Of a stretch of 34,946 bases of DNA, positions 1-8,244 are shown one piece after another. The translations under genes were made by a program, and so were the position numbers. The notes under the pieces are model-generated. The model saw only the letters and a list, made by a program, of their open reading frames with translations, ran no database searches and had not been told where the DNA came from. The first letter of the stretch is position 1; each line of letters begins with the position of its first letter. Origin of the DNA: Nocardiopsis xinjiangensis YIM 90004 (lineage in GTDB: Bacteria; Actinomycetota; Actinomycetes; Streptosporangiales; Streptosporangiaceae); the NCBI RefSeq assembly GCF_000341145.1, contig NZ_ANBE01000048.1, positions 1 through 34,946 of the forward strand, given 5' to 3'.

Positions 1-30
1 GCACAGGAGATACCGGAGGCCCGAAACGCC

Positions 31-2349
31 TCAGGAATCGTCCACCGCCTGTGAACGTCCGCCGTCCTCCCCGATCACCGCGTCGAGCAACCGCAGGGCT
101 CCGGCCTTGTCCAAGGGCTCGTTCCCGTTTCCGCACTTGGGCGACTGGATGCACGAGGGACAGCCCTGCTCGCACTCGCAGTCGGCGATGGCACCGCGCG
201 TGGCGACCAGCCACTCCCGGGCAGCGGTGTAACCGCGCTCGGCGAAACCTGCGCCGCCCTCGTACCCGTCGTAGACGAACACGGTCGGCTTCCCGGTGTC
301 CCCGTGCACGGAAGTGGACACACCACCGATGTCCCAACGGTCACAGGTCGCCAGAAGCGGCAGCAGACCGATGGCCGCGTGCTCGGCGGCGTGCGCGGAA
401 CCCAAGAGCGGTACGTCCTGCCCCCGCAGCCGTTGTTCGGCGTCCGCGGGCAGGGTCCACCACACGGCGCGGGTGTCGAGGACGCGTTCGGGCAGATCCA
501 ACGGTTGCTCCCCGAGAACGGACCCGGTGCGCACGTCCCGTTTCAAGTACCCGACGACCTGCTGCACCACATGGACCTCGCCGAAGTGCACGACGGCGCC
601 ACTGGGCCAGGTCCGGCTGCGCAGGGTCCGGCGCACGGTGATGTCGGTGGTGTCCCGCGCCCAGGTGCTGTAGGGCGGATCCTCGGCGTGCACGAGCGCC
701 ACCCCCTCGTCGAGGTCGAGGTCGTCGACGAGGTAGGTCTCTCCCTGGTGGAGGTAGACCGCGCCCGGGTGCACGGTCCCGTGGGACGCCGCCTCGTCGA
801 TCTCACCGAGCAGCCGACCGCTCGCGGTGTCGACGATCTGGATCCGGTTCCCACCGGAACCACGGATATCAGCGAGGTCACTGGCGCGTTCATGGCTCGT
901 CCAGAACCAGCCGCGCGGCCGCCGCCGCAACATTCTCTCGCGGACGAGTGCGTCGAGCCGCTCCTCGGTGTTCGGTCCGAAGAGAGGGAAGTCCGACCGG
1001 GTGATCGGGATCTCCTGAGCGGCCGCGCACAGGTGGGGACCGAGGATGTGCGGGTTTTCCGGATCCAGGACCGTAGCCTCCACCGGTTGGCCGAAAATCG
1101 CCGTCGGGTGGTGGGCGAGGTACGTGTCCAGAGGGTCGTCGCGAGCGATGAAGGCAGCCAGAGCGTCGTCGCCGCCGCGTCCGGCGCGTCCCGCCTGTTG
1201 CCACAGTGACGCCCGGGTCCCGGGCCAGCCGGTGATGAGCACCGCGTCGAGTCCGCTGATGTCCACCCCCAGTTCGAGGGCGTTGGTGCTGGCCAGCCCG
1301 AGCAGCGATCCGGTACGCAGGGCATTCTCGAGTTCACGCCGCTCGGTGGCCAGGTACCCGCCGCGGTAGGCGGCCACCCGCTCGGCCAGGCCGGGTTCGC
1401 CGCGGTCGTGCAGGATGCGTTGCGCTCCGAGGGCGACCACCTCGGCGCCCTGCCGCGAGCGCACGAACACCAGCGTGCGCATCCCCTCGTGTACCAGGTC
1501 GGCGAGCATCTCGGCCGCCTGGGAGGGCGCGGTCCGCCGGATCGGCGCCCCGTTCTCGCCGACCAGGTCGGTCAGTTCCGGTTCCACCAGCGCCACCGAC
1601 ATCGCCGGTCGCGGGGAACCGTCCTCGGTCACGGCGGTGACCTCGGCCCCGGTCAGCCGCGAGGCGCTCTCGGCCGGGCTGCCCGAGGTCGCCGAGGCCA
1701 GCACGAACGTGGGTTCGGACCGGTAGCGCGCACAGATCCGCCGGAGCCGGCGCAGGATCAGCGCGACGTGGGAGCCGAACACCCCCCGGTAGTGGTGGGC
1801 CTCGTCGACGACCACGTACTTCAGTCGCCGCAGGAAGCGCGACCAGGCCCCGTGCCGGGGCAGCATCCCGTGGTGGAGCATGTCGGGGTTGGTGAGTACG
1901 TAGGTGGCGTGCTCGCGGACCCATCGGCGGTCCTCGGCGGGGGTGTCACCGTCATATACGGCTGCCCTGACCTCCGGGAGCTCCAGGTCCGATATCCAGC
2001 GCAACTGGTCATGTGCGAGCGCTTTGGTCGGCGAGAGATAAAGTACGGTCCCGCCCGCGTCGATCGCCTCCACAGCGGGCATGACGAACGAGAGTGACTT
2101 TCCCGAAGCAGTACCCGTGGCTATGATCACATCACGGCCGGAGCGGGCCAGGTCTGCGGCGGTGACCTGATGGGACCACGGTTCTGTGATCCCCCGGGCC
2201 ACCAGGCGTTCGACCAGGGGCGGGGCCACCCAATCCGGCCAGTCCCCGCTCTCCCCCTCGCTCCGGGCCACCCGCTCGATGTGGGTGACCTGCGGGTACC
2301 GGGTATCGTCACGCCACACCCCGGGGAGCACGGGCTCCGACCGTTCCAC
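31..2349 (-). CDS. MrfA/SftH-type DEAH-box DNA helicase with C-terminal cysteine cluster (DUF1998)
   Basis: A 772-residue superfamily 2 helicase. Visible motifs are Walker [10 protein letters not shown] (77-85), DEAH (182-185), SAT (219-221) and motif [12 protein letters not shown] (384-393). The C-terminus carries a zinc-type cysteine cluster at Cys724, 726, 730, 733 and 739. This layout is that of the Hrq1/MrfA/SftH clade: 3'-5' DNA translocases, of which B. subtilis MrfA works in mitomycin-lesion repair and mycobacterial SftH is biochemically characterised. A DNA-repair role here is inference. The GTG start has a strong ribosome site, GAGGAGG, seven bases upstream. The gene is transcribed divergently from bldG, an arrangement I recall also from Streptomyces. 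Helicase identity is near certain; the precise subfamily is likely. Confidence 0.93.
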   Translation of the reverse strand: MERSEPVLPGVWRDDTRYPQVTHIERVARSEGESGDWPDWVAPPLVERLVARGITEPWSHQVTAADLARSGRDVIIATGTASGKSLSFVMPAVEAIDAGGTVLYLSPTKALAHDQLRWISDLELPEVRAAVYDGDTPAEDRRWVREHATYVLTNPDMLHHGMLPRHGAWSRFLRRLKYVVVDEAHHYRGVFGSHVALILRRLRRICARYRSEPTFVLASATSGSPAESASRLTGAEVTAVTEDGSPRPAMSVALVEPELTDLVGENGAPIRRTAPSQAAEMLADLVHEGMRTLVFVRSRQGAEVVALGAQRILHDRGEPGLAERVAAYRGGYLATERRELENALRTGSLLGLASTNALELGVDISGLDAVLITGWPGTRASLWQQAGRAGRGGDDALAAFIARDDPLDTYLAHHPTAIFGQPVEATVLDPENPHILGPHLCAAAQEIPITRSDFPLFGPNTEERLDALVRERMLRRRPRGWFWTSHERASDLADIRGSGGNRIQIVDTASGRLLGEIDEAASHGTVHPGAVYLHQGETYLVDDLDLDEGVALVHAEDPPYSTWARDTTDITVRRTLRSRTWPSGAVVHFGEVHVVQQVVGYLKRDVRTGSVLGEQPLDLPERVLDTRAVWWTLPADAEQRLRGQDVPLLGSAHAAEHAAIGLLPLLATCDRWDIGGVSTSVHGDTGKPTVFVYDGYEGGAGFAERGYTAAREWLVATRGAIADCECEQGCPSCIQSPKCGNGNEPLDKAGALRLLDAVIGEDGGRSQAVDDS

Positions 2350-2431
2350 GCGAGAACCTCCTCACCGGATCTCGTTCCCGGCCCACGAGGCCCCGAACGA
2401 GGGTGGGGCACTGGTGGACATCGGTTTCAGT

Positions 2432-2463
2432 GTGACACCCGGGGGAAGATGGCGCGGTGTCAC
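2432..2463. promoter_or_regulatory. Inverted repeat in the helicase-bldG divergent promoter region
   Basis: Perfect 8-base arms GTGACACC (2432-2439) and GGTGTCAC (2456-2463) are separated by 16 bases. The pair lies between two divergent genes, so it may be an operator serving one or both. No cognate regulator is recognised. It could also be a hairpin in the leader of the helicase mRNA. Confidence 0.35.
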
Positions 2464-2467
2464 GGTT

Positions 2468-2486
2468 TTCCTGTGCATCACAGGAA
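2468..2486. promoter_or_regulatory. Perfect palindrome upstream of bldG
   Basis: Arms TTCCTGTG and CACAGGAA flank a CAT spacer, giving a perfect 19-base palindrome five bases after the preceding inverted repeat and about 20 bases upstream of the candidate bldG -35 element. The position suits a dimeric regulator. The TGTG and CACA halves are too close together for the usual Crp spacing, so I do not assign it to Crp. Confidence 0.4.
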
Positions 2487-2505
2487 GACTCACCTGGCAC
2501 CCGTG

Positions 2506-2529
2506 GTTGAATGCGTGCTGGTGGGGTAA
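2506..2529 (+). promoter_or_regulatory. Candidate sigma-B-family promoter of bldG
   Basis: GTTG (2506-2509), 14 bases, then GGGTAA (2524-2529) resembles the actinobacterial sigma-B/SigH-type consensus GTTT-N14-16-GGGTAT. Predicted initiation near 2536 leaves a short leader to the bldG start. If real, bldG, itself part of an anti-anti-sigma system, would be fed by a stress-type sigma factor. Pattern match only. Confidence 0.3.
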
Positions 2530-2581
2530 CGCCCGGCAGAGATCATTCGCGATGAATTCGCGGTTCGGCGCTGGAGGACTA

Positions 2582-2929
2582 GTGGACTTGAAGCTTGATC
2601 ATTACACCGAGGGCGACACCGAGATCGTCGTCGTTGAGGGTGAGATCGATGTCTATACCGCGCCCCGGCTCCGCGAGCTGCTGATCGACCTGGTCAACAA
2701 GGGCAACTTCCACCTCGTGGTGAACATGGAGAAAGTGGAGTTCCTGGATTCGACCGGCCTCGGTGTGCTCGTGGGCGGGCTGAAGCGTGTCCGTGCGCAC
2801 GACGGGACACTGGACCTGGTGTGCACGCAGGAGCGCATCCTCAAGATTTTCCGGATCACCGGCCTGACCAAGGTCTTCGGTATCCACAACACGGTCCAGG
2901 AAGCCATCGACAAGCGTTCGTCGAAGTAG
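2582..2929 (+). CDS. bldG: BldG-type anti-sigma factor antagonist (STAS domain)
   Basis: A 115-residue single STAS domain. The conserved phospho-acceptor region LDSTGLG and the flanking [10 protein letters not shown] and [16 protein letters not shown] segments match Streptomyces BldG as I know it. With the GTG start at 2582 the acceptor serine is Ser57, the same number as in S. coelicolor BldG. That, plus GGAGG four bases upstream, decides the start; an in-frame ATG at 2552 would add ten residues. BldG is a partner-switching protein that binds anti-sigma factors when unphosphorylated and is needed for sporulation and antibiotic production in Streptomyces. The next gene, 13 bases downstream on the same strand, encodes an anti-sigma-like kinase, as in Streptomyces. 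Identification is confident. Confidence 0.95.
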   Translation: MDLKLDHYTEGDTEIVVVEGEIDVYTAPRLRELLIDLVNKGNFHLVVNMEKVEFLDSTGLGVLVGGLKRVRAHDGTLDLVCTQERILKIFRITGLTKVFGIHNTVQEAIDKRSSK

Positions 2930-2942
2930 CCCCGAGCGAGCG

Positions 2943-3491
2943 ATGGCAACCATCACGCTCACGATCAGCGCGCTCCCGGCCCACGTACGGACGGCGCGGC
3001 TCATGGCCGCGACGGTCGCCCGCCGGGCCGGTATCGCCGCCTCCGCGATCGACGAGATCAGGCTGGCGGTCGGAGAGGCGTGTTCCCGGGCGGTGGCCGC
3101 ACACAAGGTCCACTGCCCCACACAGCCGATCCTGCTCCAACTGATCGACAGCAGCGGACCCGACACGTCCTCGGAGACCGGTGACGGCACCGCTGAGAAA
3201 CTCCTGCGTGCCAACGGCATCACCACACGGCGCTTCGAGGTCGTCGTCACCGACTGTGCCCCCGCGAAGGGGAACGAGGAATCGGCCGAGCCGCCGGCCA
3301 TCGACGGGTTGTTCCTCGACGGCGACGACACCCCTCCCGGCGGGATCTCCGGATTCTCGCCCGGTCTGGGTCTCGCGGTCATCACGGGCTTGGCCGACGA
3401 GGTCAAGATCGACCCCAACGACGACGGCACGGTCGTACGCATGAGCTGGCCCGTGCTCCCGGACCCCTCTCCGGAACCGGGTGCGAACTAG
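2943..3491 (+). CDS. Anti-sigma factor with divergent HATPase fold, BldG partner
   Basis: A 182-residue protein directly after bldG, most likely co-transcribed and its switching partner. It has an RsbW/SpoIIAB-like HATPase fold. The N-box reads LAVGEACSRAV (41-51), with the base Glu45 kept but Arg49 where SpoIIAB has the magnesium-binding Asn. The G1 position at Asp104 is followed by Cys-Ala-Pro-Ala instead of DxGxG. The later glycine box PGLGLAVITGLAD (140-152) is intact. A poorly conserved acidic and proline-rich insert spans roughly 105-135. Whether it still hydrolyses ATP and phosphorylates BldG Ser57 is therefore uncertain. The ATG start has only a weak ribosome site. The family call is firm; the kinase activity is inference. 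Confidence 0.85.
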   Translation: MATITLTISALPAHVRTARLMAATVARRAGIAASAIDEIRLAVGEACSRAVAAHKVHCPTQPILLQLIDSSGPDTSSETGDGTAEKLLRANGITTRRFEVVVTDCAPAKGNEESAEPPAIDGLFLDGDDTPPGGISGFSPGLGLAVITGLADEVKIDPNDDGTVVRMSWPVLPDPSPEPGAN

Positions 3492-3507
3492 GGCCGAACG
3501 ACGACGT

Positions 3508-3549
3508 ACGAAGGGGCGCCTCTCCCGATCGGGAGGGGCGCCCCTTCGT
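3508..3549. terminator. Bidirectional hairpin terminator between anti-sigma gene and marP
   Basis: Two 21-base arms centred near 3528 pair with one G-U-type mismatch, starting ACGAAGGGGCGCC. It sits between convergent genes (stops at 3491 and 3599), so it can serve both. No U-run follows, as is common in actinomycetes. Confidence 0.8.
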
Positions 3550-3598
3550 CGTCGCGGGGCCGAACCGCCGACGCCCGTCGGTGCCGGGGACCGGTGGG

Positions 3599-4777
3599 TC
3601 AGTCGCAGCGTTCCGACGTCACCTCGGTGTCGTTCTCGAGGCCCTCGCGGGCGTTGTCCGCGACCTCGTCCGCGGTGAGCACATAGCCGGTCTCGTCCTC
3701 GTTCGTGGCGGCCGCGAAGACCACCCCGTAGACGCTGCCGTCGGGCCCCAGGAGCGGCCCGCCCGAGTTGCCCGGGCGCACGACCGCACGCACCTGGTAG
3801 ATCTCCCTGCTCACCTGGGTCTGGTGGTAGAAGTCCGGCCCTTGAGCCGTCTGTTGAGCCCTGATACGCGCTGGAACGGCCGTGAAGCCACTGTTGCGGG
3901 GGAACCCGGCCACGACGGCGTCGGCGCCCTGTCCGACTTCGTGGTCGAATTCCAGGGGCTCCAGGTCGAGGCCGGGCACCTGCAGCACCGCGAGGTCCTG
4001 CTCGGCGTCGAAGAGCACCAGGGTGGCGTCGAGCTGGTGTCCGTCGCGGGTGACCACGCGCATGTCGTCGGTGACACCGGCAACGACGTGGGCGTTGGTC
4101 ATGATGCGGTCGTCGCCGTAGGCGAACCCGGTGCCCTCGACCCTGCGCTGGCAGGAGGGCGCGGTGCCGAGGACCTTGACGACGCTGCGGCTGGAGTCGA
4201 TGAGCTCGGGGGTGGTGAGCACGTCCGGGTCGGGCGGCTCCACCTCGGCGAGTTCGCCGGTGCCGAGGCCGCTGAAGACCTGTGGGAAGGCACTCTGGTC
4301 GACGATGCTGCGGAACTCGGAGAAGCCCTGGTGGGCGGACTCGGGCATGAGGGAGTCCACCGACTGCAGGACACGTGAGTCCTTGACCTGTTGGGCGACC
4401 ATCGGCAGTGCAGAGTTCGCGACGGTACTGCCGATGAACCAGGCCACCAGCAGCACCGACAGTCCGCTGACCAGTGCACCGCCGATGGCGTCCAGGACCC
4501 GGGCGGAGTCCCAGGTGACCTGGTTGCGTACGAGGGTGCCCAGGTACGAGGACAAGAACTGGCCGAGCGCCGCGGCCAGGAAGACCACGGCTATGGCGAG
4601 CAGGGCCTGTTGGCCGGGGGCCTCGAGCCACCCCTGGATGAGGTCGGGCGCGGTCAGAGCGGCGAGGATCCCCCCGCCGATGAATCCGGCGAAACTGAAC
4701 ACCCCGACGATGAACCCCTGCCTGTAGCCGGTGATGGCGAACAGCAGGAGCAGGACGACCAGGACCAGGTCGAGCAC
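3599..4777 (-). CDS. marP: MarP-type periplasmic serine protease with CvpA-like membrane domain
   Basis: A 392-residue protein. The N-terminal half has four hydrophobic segments (about 1-120) of the colicin V production (CvpA) type. The C-terminal half is a chymotrypsin-fold protease with a full triad: His230 in MTNAHVVAG, Asp261 in DLAVL and Ser338 in RPGNSGGPL. Cys209 and Cys391 match the pair forming the regulatory disulfide in mycobacterial MarP. MarP is needed for acid and oxidative stress resistance in M. tuberculosis, acting on periplasmic cell-wall hydrolases; the substrate here is unknown. I place the start at GTG 4777 because GGAGGG lies just upstream; a TTG at 4789 would add four residues. 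It follows the NUDIX gene by 21 bases and ends the nth-NUDIX-marP run. Confidence 0.92.
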   Translation of the reverse strand: MLDLVLVVLLLLFAITGYRQGFIVGVFSFAGFIGGGILAALTAPDLIQGWLEAPGQQALLAIAVVFLAAALGQFLSSYLGTLVRNQVTWDSARVLDAIGGALVSGLSVLLVAWFIGSTVANSALPMVAQQVKDSRVLQSVDSLMPESAHQGFSEFRSIVDQSAFPQVFSGLGTGELAEVEPPDPDVLTTPELIDSSRSVVKVLGTAPSCQRRVEGTGFAYGDDRIMTNAHVVAGVTDDMRVVTRDGHQLDATLVLFDAEQDLAVLQVPGLDLEPLEFDHEVGQGADAVVAGFPRNSGFTAVPARIRAQQTAQGPDFYHQTQVSREIYQVRAVVRPGNSGGPLLGPDGSVYGVVFAAATNEDETGYVLTADEVADNAREGLENDTEVTSERCD

Positions 4778-4798
4778 AGTGCCCTCCAAACGTGAGCG

Positions 4799-5452
4799 TC
4801 AGCCGACCGGCCGGAGACCTTGCGGGGTCACTTCGAACACATCGGTGAGACCCTCCCTGCGCCAAGGAAGTTCCCACCCGCCGAGGGCCAGGAGCCGGTC
4901 GACGATCGCTCCGGTGAAACCCCACACGAGCATGCCGTCGACGCGGAAGCCCGGACCCCACCGGGGCCCGTCCCCGTAGCGGACCACGACGCGGTTGTCG
5001 GGGGCGGCCAGGTCGGCTACGGGCACCCGGGAGACGGCGTCGACCTCGCCGGTGTCGGTGGGGCGCACCTCGGACGGCTCGCGCCACCAGCCCAGGAAGG
5101 GGGCGACACGGAAATCGCTGAACCTCAGGTAGAGCTCGGGGAGGCGTCCCACGACGTCGACCCCCGTCGGAATCAGACCGGTCTCCTCCTGGGCCTCACG
5201 CAGTGCGGCCGCCTCCCGGGAGGCGTCGGTGACCTCGACACGCCCGCCGGGGAAGGCGGGCTGGCCCGCGTGTCGGCGCAGACCGGCGTTGCGCTGGATG
5301 AACAGCAGATCGGGCCCGGCGGGGCCCTCTCCGAAGAGGATGAGGACGGCCGAGTCACGGCCGCCGGTGGCGGGGGGACGCATCTGCTTGGGAACCGTCA
5401 TGGTCTGGGCGGAGTCCGCGAGCGCGGCCATCCAGAGCGGGGTCGGGTTCAT
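4799..5452 (-). CDS. NUDIX hydrolase, CoA pyrophosphatase-like
   Basis: A 217-residue NUDIX protein. The segment LFIQRNAGLRRHAGQPAFPGG (50-70) is the UPF0035/NuCoA signature preceding the Nudix box, and REAQEETG (85-92) is the metal-binding half of the box. Family members split CoA into 3',5'-ADP and phosphopantetheine; the substrate here is inferred from that signature. The mycobacterial counterpart next to marP (Rv3672c) is annotated the same way. I chose ATG 5452; an upstream TTG at 5554 would add 34 residues of low-complexity sequence and overlaps a DnaA-box-like site. It lies between nth and marP on the same strand. The thioredoxin-like gene found between these two in mycobacteria is missing. 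Confidence 0.88.
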   Translation of the reverse strand: MNPTPLWMAALADSAQTMTVPKQMRPPATGGRDSAVLILFGEGPAGPDLLFIQRNAGLRRHAGQPAFPGGRVEVTDASREAAALREAQEETGLIPTGVDVVGRLPELYLRFSDFRVAPFLGWWREPSEVRPTDTGEVDAVSRVPVADLAAPDNRVVVRYGDGPRWGPGFRVDGMLVWGFTGAIVDRLLALGGWELPWRREGLTDVFEVTPQGLRPVG

Positions 5453-5545
5453 GCTGGGACCTGTTCCGGGGGGTGTCGCGCCGTTGTGTGGACTGTCAAC
5501 AGAGTACAAACCACGGCCGTGTGCTTCCCGGCCCGGCCGGAATCC

Positions 5546-5554
5546 TGTGGACAA
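5546..5554 (-). promoter_or_regulatory. Isolated DnaA-box sequence TTGTCCACA
   Basis: A perfect match to the actinobacterial DnaA box on the minus strand, in the 117-base gap between nth and the NUDIX gene. It shares the GG extension seen in the boxes at 25.4-25.6 kb. A single box may be chance or a DnaA-responsive promoter element. Confidence 0.4.
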
Positions 5555-5569
5555 CTCCTGCCCCGCCCT

Positions 5570-6304
5570 TCAGGCGAAGGAGCGCATCTTCAGGAGCTTG
5601 GTGGCGGTGGCCTCGTCGGTAGGGCCCTCCCCGAAGGAGGGGCACAGCGGCGCCAGCACACACGCGCCGCAGGCGGGTTTGCGGGCGTGGCAGACCCGGC
5701 GCCCGTGCCAGACCACACGGTGTGACAGCATCGTCCAGTCGCGCTTGGGGAACAGTGCGCCGACGGCGTGCTCGACCCTGACCGGATCCGTCTCATTGGT
5801 CCAACCGAAACGGCGGGCCAGACGCCCGAAATGGGTGTCGACCGTGATCCCTGGCACATCGAAGGCGTTACCGAGCAGTACATTTGCGGTCTTACGTCCT
5901 ACACCGGGTAGTTTGACCAGGTCTGCGAGGTTTCCCGGAACCTCGCCGCCGTGCCGCTCGCACAGCTCCTGGCCGAGCCCGATGAGGTTGTTGGTCTTGG
6001 CCCGGAAGAAACCGGTCGGACGGATCATCTCCTCCAGCTCCTCACGCCGGGCCGAGGCATAGGCCTCGGCATCGGGGTAACGGGCGAAGAGGGCCGGGGT
6101 GGTCTGGTTGACGCGCTTGTCGGTGCACTGAGCAGACAGGATCGTGGCGACCAGCAGCTCCAATGGCGTGGTGAAGTTCAGCTCGGCGTGGGCGTCCGGG
6201 TGGAGCTCGCTGAGCTCGCGGTACATCTTGCGTGCGCGGCGCACCAACGCCAGGCGGCTCTCACCGGTGGGGGTGACCGTCTCCGAGGTCGTGTCACGAG
6301 GCAT
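5570..6304 (-). CDS. nth: Endonuclease III (DNA glycosylase/AP lyase)
   Basis: A 244-residue protein of normal length for the family. It has the helix-hairpin-helix motif [17 protein letters not shown] with the catalytic lysine, the catalytic aspartate in VDTHFGR, and a C-terminal [4Fe-4S] cluster motif C-x6-C-x2-C-x5-C at Cys205, 212, 215 and 221. It removes oxidised pyrimidines from DNA and nicks the abasic site. The open frame continues upstream to 6490, but ATG 6304 gives the family's usual N-terminus and has TACCCT six bases upstream, as in a leaderless mRNA. The gene is divergent from crp and precedes NUDIX and marP. Confidence 0.95.
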   Translation of the reverse strand: MPRDTTSETVTPTGESRLALVRRARKMYRELSELHPDAHAELNFTTPLELLVATILSAQCTDKRVNQTTPALFARYPDAEAYASARREELEEMIRPTGFFRAKTNNLIGLGQELCERHGGEVPGNLADLVKLPGVGRKTANVLLGNAFDVPGITVDTHFGRLARRFGWTNETDPVRVEHAVGALFPKRDWTMLSHRVVWHGRRVCHARKPACGACVLAPLCPSFGEGPTDEATATKLLKMRSFA

Positions 6305-6310
6305 CGCCAC

Positions 6311-6316
6311 AGGGTA
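6311..6316 (-). promoter_or_regulatory. -10 element of a leaderless nth promoter
   Basis: TACCCT on the minus strand (TAnnnT class) ends six bases before the ATG at 6304, and no Shine-Dalgarno sequence is present. Transcription would begin at or within a base of the start codon. Confidence 0.5.
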
Positions 6317-6540
6317 GACGCCCGGTGCACGCTGCGGTCCCGCGTACGGTCCCGCGAGGTGGTTCCGGACAACGAGCCGCTCGGCGTCCGGGATCATGTG
6401 GCCAATGTCCGGTGGCACGGCGCGGACAGCCCTGAAACAGGCCGATTTACGACTAGGATCACATGGGCTGACGTCGGCTGTTGTGGGCACGTTGTCTCCC
6501 GGCGGACAAGCCGAGGTAACGGCCTGGTTTCACACCCGGG

Positions 6541-6556
6541 TGCGATATACGTCACA
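6541..6556. promoter_or_regulatory. Crp-like operator upstream of crp
   Basis: TGCGA, six bases, TCACA: one mismatch from the Crp consensus TGTGA-N6-TCACA, and also matching the Streptomyces form (GTG-N6-GNCAC) in all but one position. It ends 30 bases before the crp start, so autoregulation is the simple reading. It also lies in the nth-crp divergent region. Confidence 0.6.
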
Positions 6557-6585
6557 CTGTTGACGGTCAGGTTTTAGGAGGACGT

Positions 6586-7272
6586 GTGGTGGACGAAGTC
6601 AACGAGGTGCTGCGGAAGGCCCCTCTGTTCGAGGCGCTGGACGAAGAGGACGCGGCAGCACTCCGCTCCTCCGTGAGCGAGGTCCGTCTGGGCCGCGGCC
6701 AGACCCTCTTCAACGAGGGCGACGAGGGCGACCGCCTGTACGTGATCCTCAGCGGAAAGGTGAAACTGACCCGCACGGCCGTGGACGGCCGGGAGAATCT
6801 TCTCGGCGTGCTCGGCCCCAGTGAGATGTTCGGTGAGCTCTCCCTGTTCGACCCGCGACCGCGCACAGCGAGCGCCGTCGCCGTCACCGACGCGGTACTG
6901 GCCGGTCTGGGCCACGACGACCTGCGCCCCTTCCTCTCCAGCCGCCCGCACGTGTCGCTCCAGCTGCTCAAGGCACTGGCTGCCCGTCTGCGCCGGACCA
7001 ACGACGTCATGGCCGACCTGGTCTTCACCGACGTCCCCGGCCGTGTGGCCAAGGCCCTTCTGGAGCTGGCCGACAAGTTCGGCAAGGAGGGTGAGGACGG
7101 CCTCCACGTGCACCACGACCTGACGCAGGAGGAGCTCGCCCAGCTGGTCGGCGCCTCCCGCGAGACGGTCAACAAGGCACTGGCCGAGTTCGCGCTCCGT
7201 GGCTGGCTGCGTATCGAGGCCAAGGCCGTCGTGCTGATGGACGTCGAGCGCATGCGCCGCCGCGCCCGCTAG
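6586..7272 (+). CDS. crp: Crp/Fnr-family cAMP receptor-type transcription factor
   Basis: A 228-residue regulator. The N-terminal cyclic-nucleotide-binding domain (about 10-125) contains the phosphate-binding cassette MFGELSLFDPRPRTASAVA with the cAMP-contacting Glu and Arg. The C-terminal winged helix (about 150-225) has the recognition segment TQEELAQLVGASRETVNKAL. It closely resembles Streptomyces Crp (germination, antibiotic production) and mycobacterial Rv3676. AGGAGG at 6576-6581 serves either GTG 6586 or GTG 6589; the second has the better seven-base spacing and would shorten the protein by one residue. The neighbours nth and the MBL hydrolase gene are the same as in M. tuberculosis. 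A Crp-like site precedes it. Confidence 0.95.
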   Translation: MVDEVNEVLRKAPLFEALDEEDAAALRSSVSEVRLGRGQTLFNEGDEGDRLYVILSGKVKLTRTAVDGRENLLGVLGPSEMFGELSLFDPRPRTASAVAVTDAVLAGLGHDDLRPFLSSRPHVSLQLLKALAARLRRTNDVMADLVFTDVPGRVAKALLELADKFGKEGEDGLHVHHDLTQEELAQLVGASRETVNKALAEFALRGWLRIEAKAVVLMDVERMRRRAR

Positions 7273-7300
7273 AGCGGCCGCGAAGGGCCGCAGAACGGAA

Positions 7301-7357
7301 CCGAGGGCCCCGAGCCGCCGGGACGCGGTGCGCGTCCCGGGGGTTCGGGGCCCTCGG
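7301..7357. terminator. Bidirectional terminator between crp and the MBL hydrolase gene
   Basis: Perfect 13-base outer arms (CCGAGGGCCCCGA at 7301-7313 and its complement at 7345-7357) enclose an inner perfect stem GGGACGCG/CGCGTCCC with a three-base loop. It lies between two convergent genes. Confidence 0.85.
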
Positions 7358-7384
7358 CCCTGTTCGGGGCTTGCCAAGCCCGGG

Positions 7385-8191
7385 TCAGTCCCCGGCGCCC
7401 CCGGGCAGCTCGCCGAGCGTGGCCAGGTACCGGATCTGGGCCCGCACCGACGCCAGGGCCGCGAACCTGATCTCCTCGGACACGTCCGGGTAGACGCGTG
7501 CGGCGACTTCCTCGACGGTGGACGCACCCGCGTCCACCGCTTCCCGCACCTGCTCCAAGCGCGACTCACGGTGGTCGATGTAGTGCTGCAGCGCTTGCGC
7601 AGGCGCGTTGAGGACCGGGCCGTGGCCTGGCAGCAGCGCACGCACGCCGTGCTCCTCCACGAGGTCGCGCAACCGGTACAACGACCGCATGTACGGGGCG
7701 AGGCCGTCGTCGCCGTCGATGACGGTCGTGCCGTGGCCCAGGACGGTGTCGCCCGTCAGGAGGGCCCCGTCGGCCTCCAGGAGGAAGCAGACGGAGTCGT
7801 CGGTGTGCCCGGGCGTGGCCACCACCCCGAGCTCCAGTCCTTCCACAGTGAGCCTCTGACCGTCCCGCAGGCCCTCCCCGGCCACGCGCACGTCCGGATC
7901 GACCGCGTGGACGGGCGCTCCGGTCAACTCCGACAGGTAGGGAGCACCGTCGGCGTGATCGGGGTGGCGATGGGTGAGCAACCCGGCCATGATCCGGGCA
8001 CCCTGCTCCTGGACGGTGCGGGCCACACGTTCGAGGTGTCGCTCGTCGTCGGGCCCGGGGTCGACGACGACGGCTCCGAGGGACCCGGGTGCCCTCAGGA
8101 CCCAGGTGTTGGTCCCGTCGAGTGTCATCGGACCCGGGTTCGGGCACAGCACACAACCGGCCCGTAGCGTGCCGGAACCGTCGATCCTCAT
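7385..8191 (-). CDS. Metallo-beta-lactamase-fold hydrolase, LACTB2-like
   Basis: A 268-residue protein with the full dinuclear metal site of the MBL fold: His74-x-His76-x-Asp78-His79, His129 in GHTDD, Asp148 in TGDT and His190 in PGHGP. The last 70 residues look like the winged-helix tail of LACTB2-type proteins, some of which are endoribonucleases; the substrate here is unknown. The start is ATG 8191, with GAGG four bases upstream; an adjacent GTG at 8194 would lie too close to it. It is the third of a minus-strand run RidA-NUDIX-MBL and sits where Rv3677c lies in M. tuberculosis. Confidence 0.88.
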   Translation of the reverse strand: MRIDGSGTLRAGCVLCPNPGPMTLDGTNTWVLRAPGSLGAVVVDPGPDDERHLERVARTVQEQGARIMAGLLTHRHPDHADGAPYLSELTGAPVHAVDPDVRVAGEGLRDGQRLTVEGLELGVVATPGHTDDSVCFLLEADGALLTGDTVLGHGTTVIDGDDGLAPYMRSLYRLRDLVEEHGVRALLPGHGPVLNAPAQALQHYIDHRESRLEQVREAVDAGASTVEEVAARVYPDVSEEIRFAALASVRAQIRYLATLGELPGGAGD

Positions 8192-8244
8192 CACACCTCG
8201 CTTCGCTCACCCGGGCCGGCGGGACCCGGCCGCGGCCGGAGGGT

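Noticed and set aside
2856-5087. A 743-residue minus-strand frame across the anti-sigma, marP and NUDIX genes
   Set aside because: Arg/Pro/Gly-rich out-of-frame translation of three recognised genes.
6560-6565. TTGACG just upstream of crp as a -35 hexamer
   Set aside because: A -10 at the proper distance would fall on the crp start codon.
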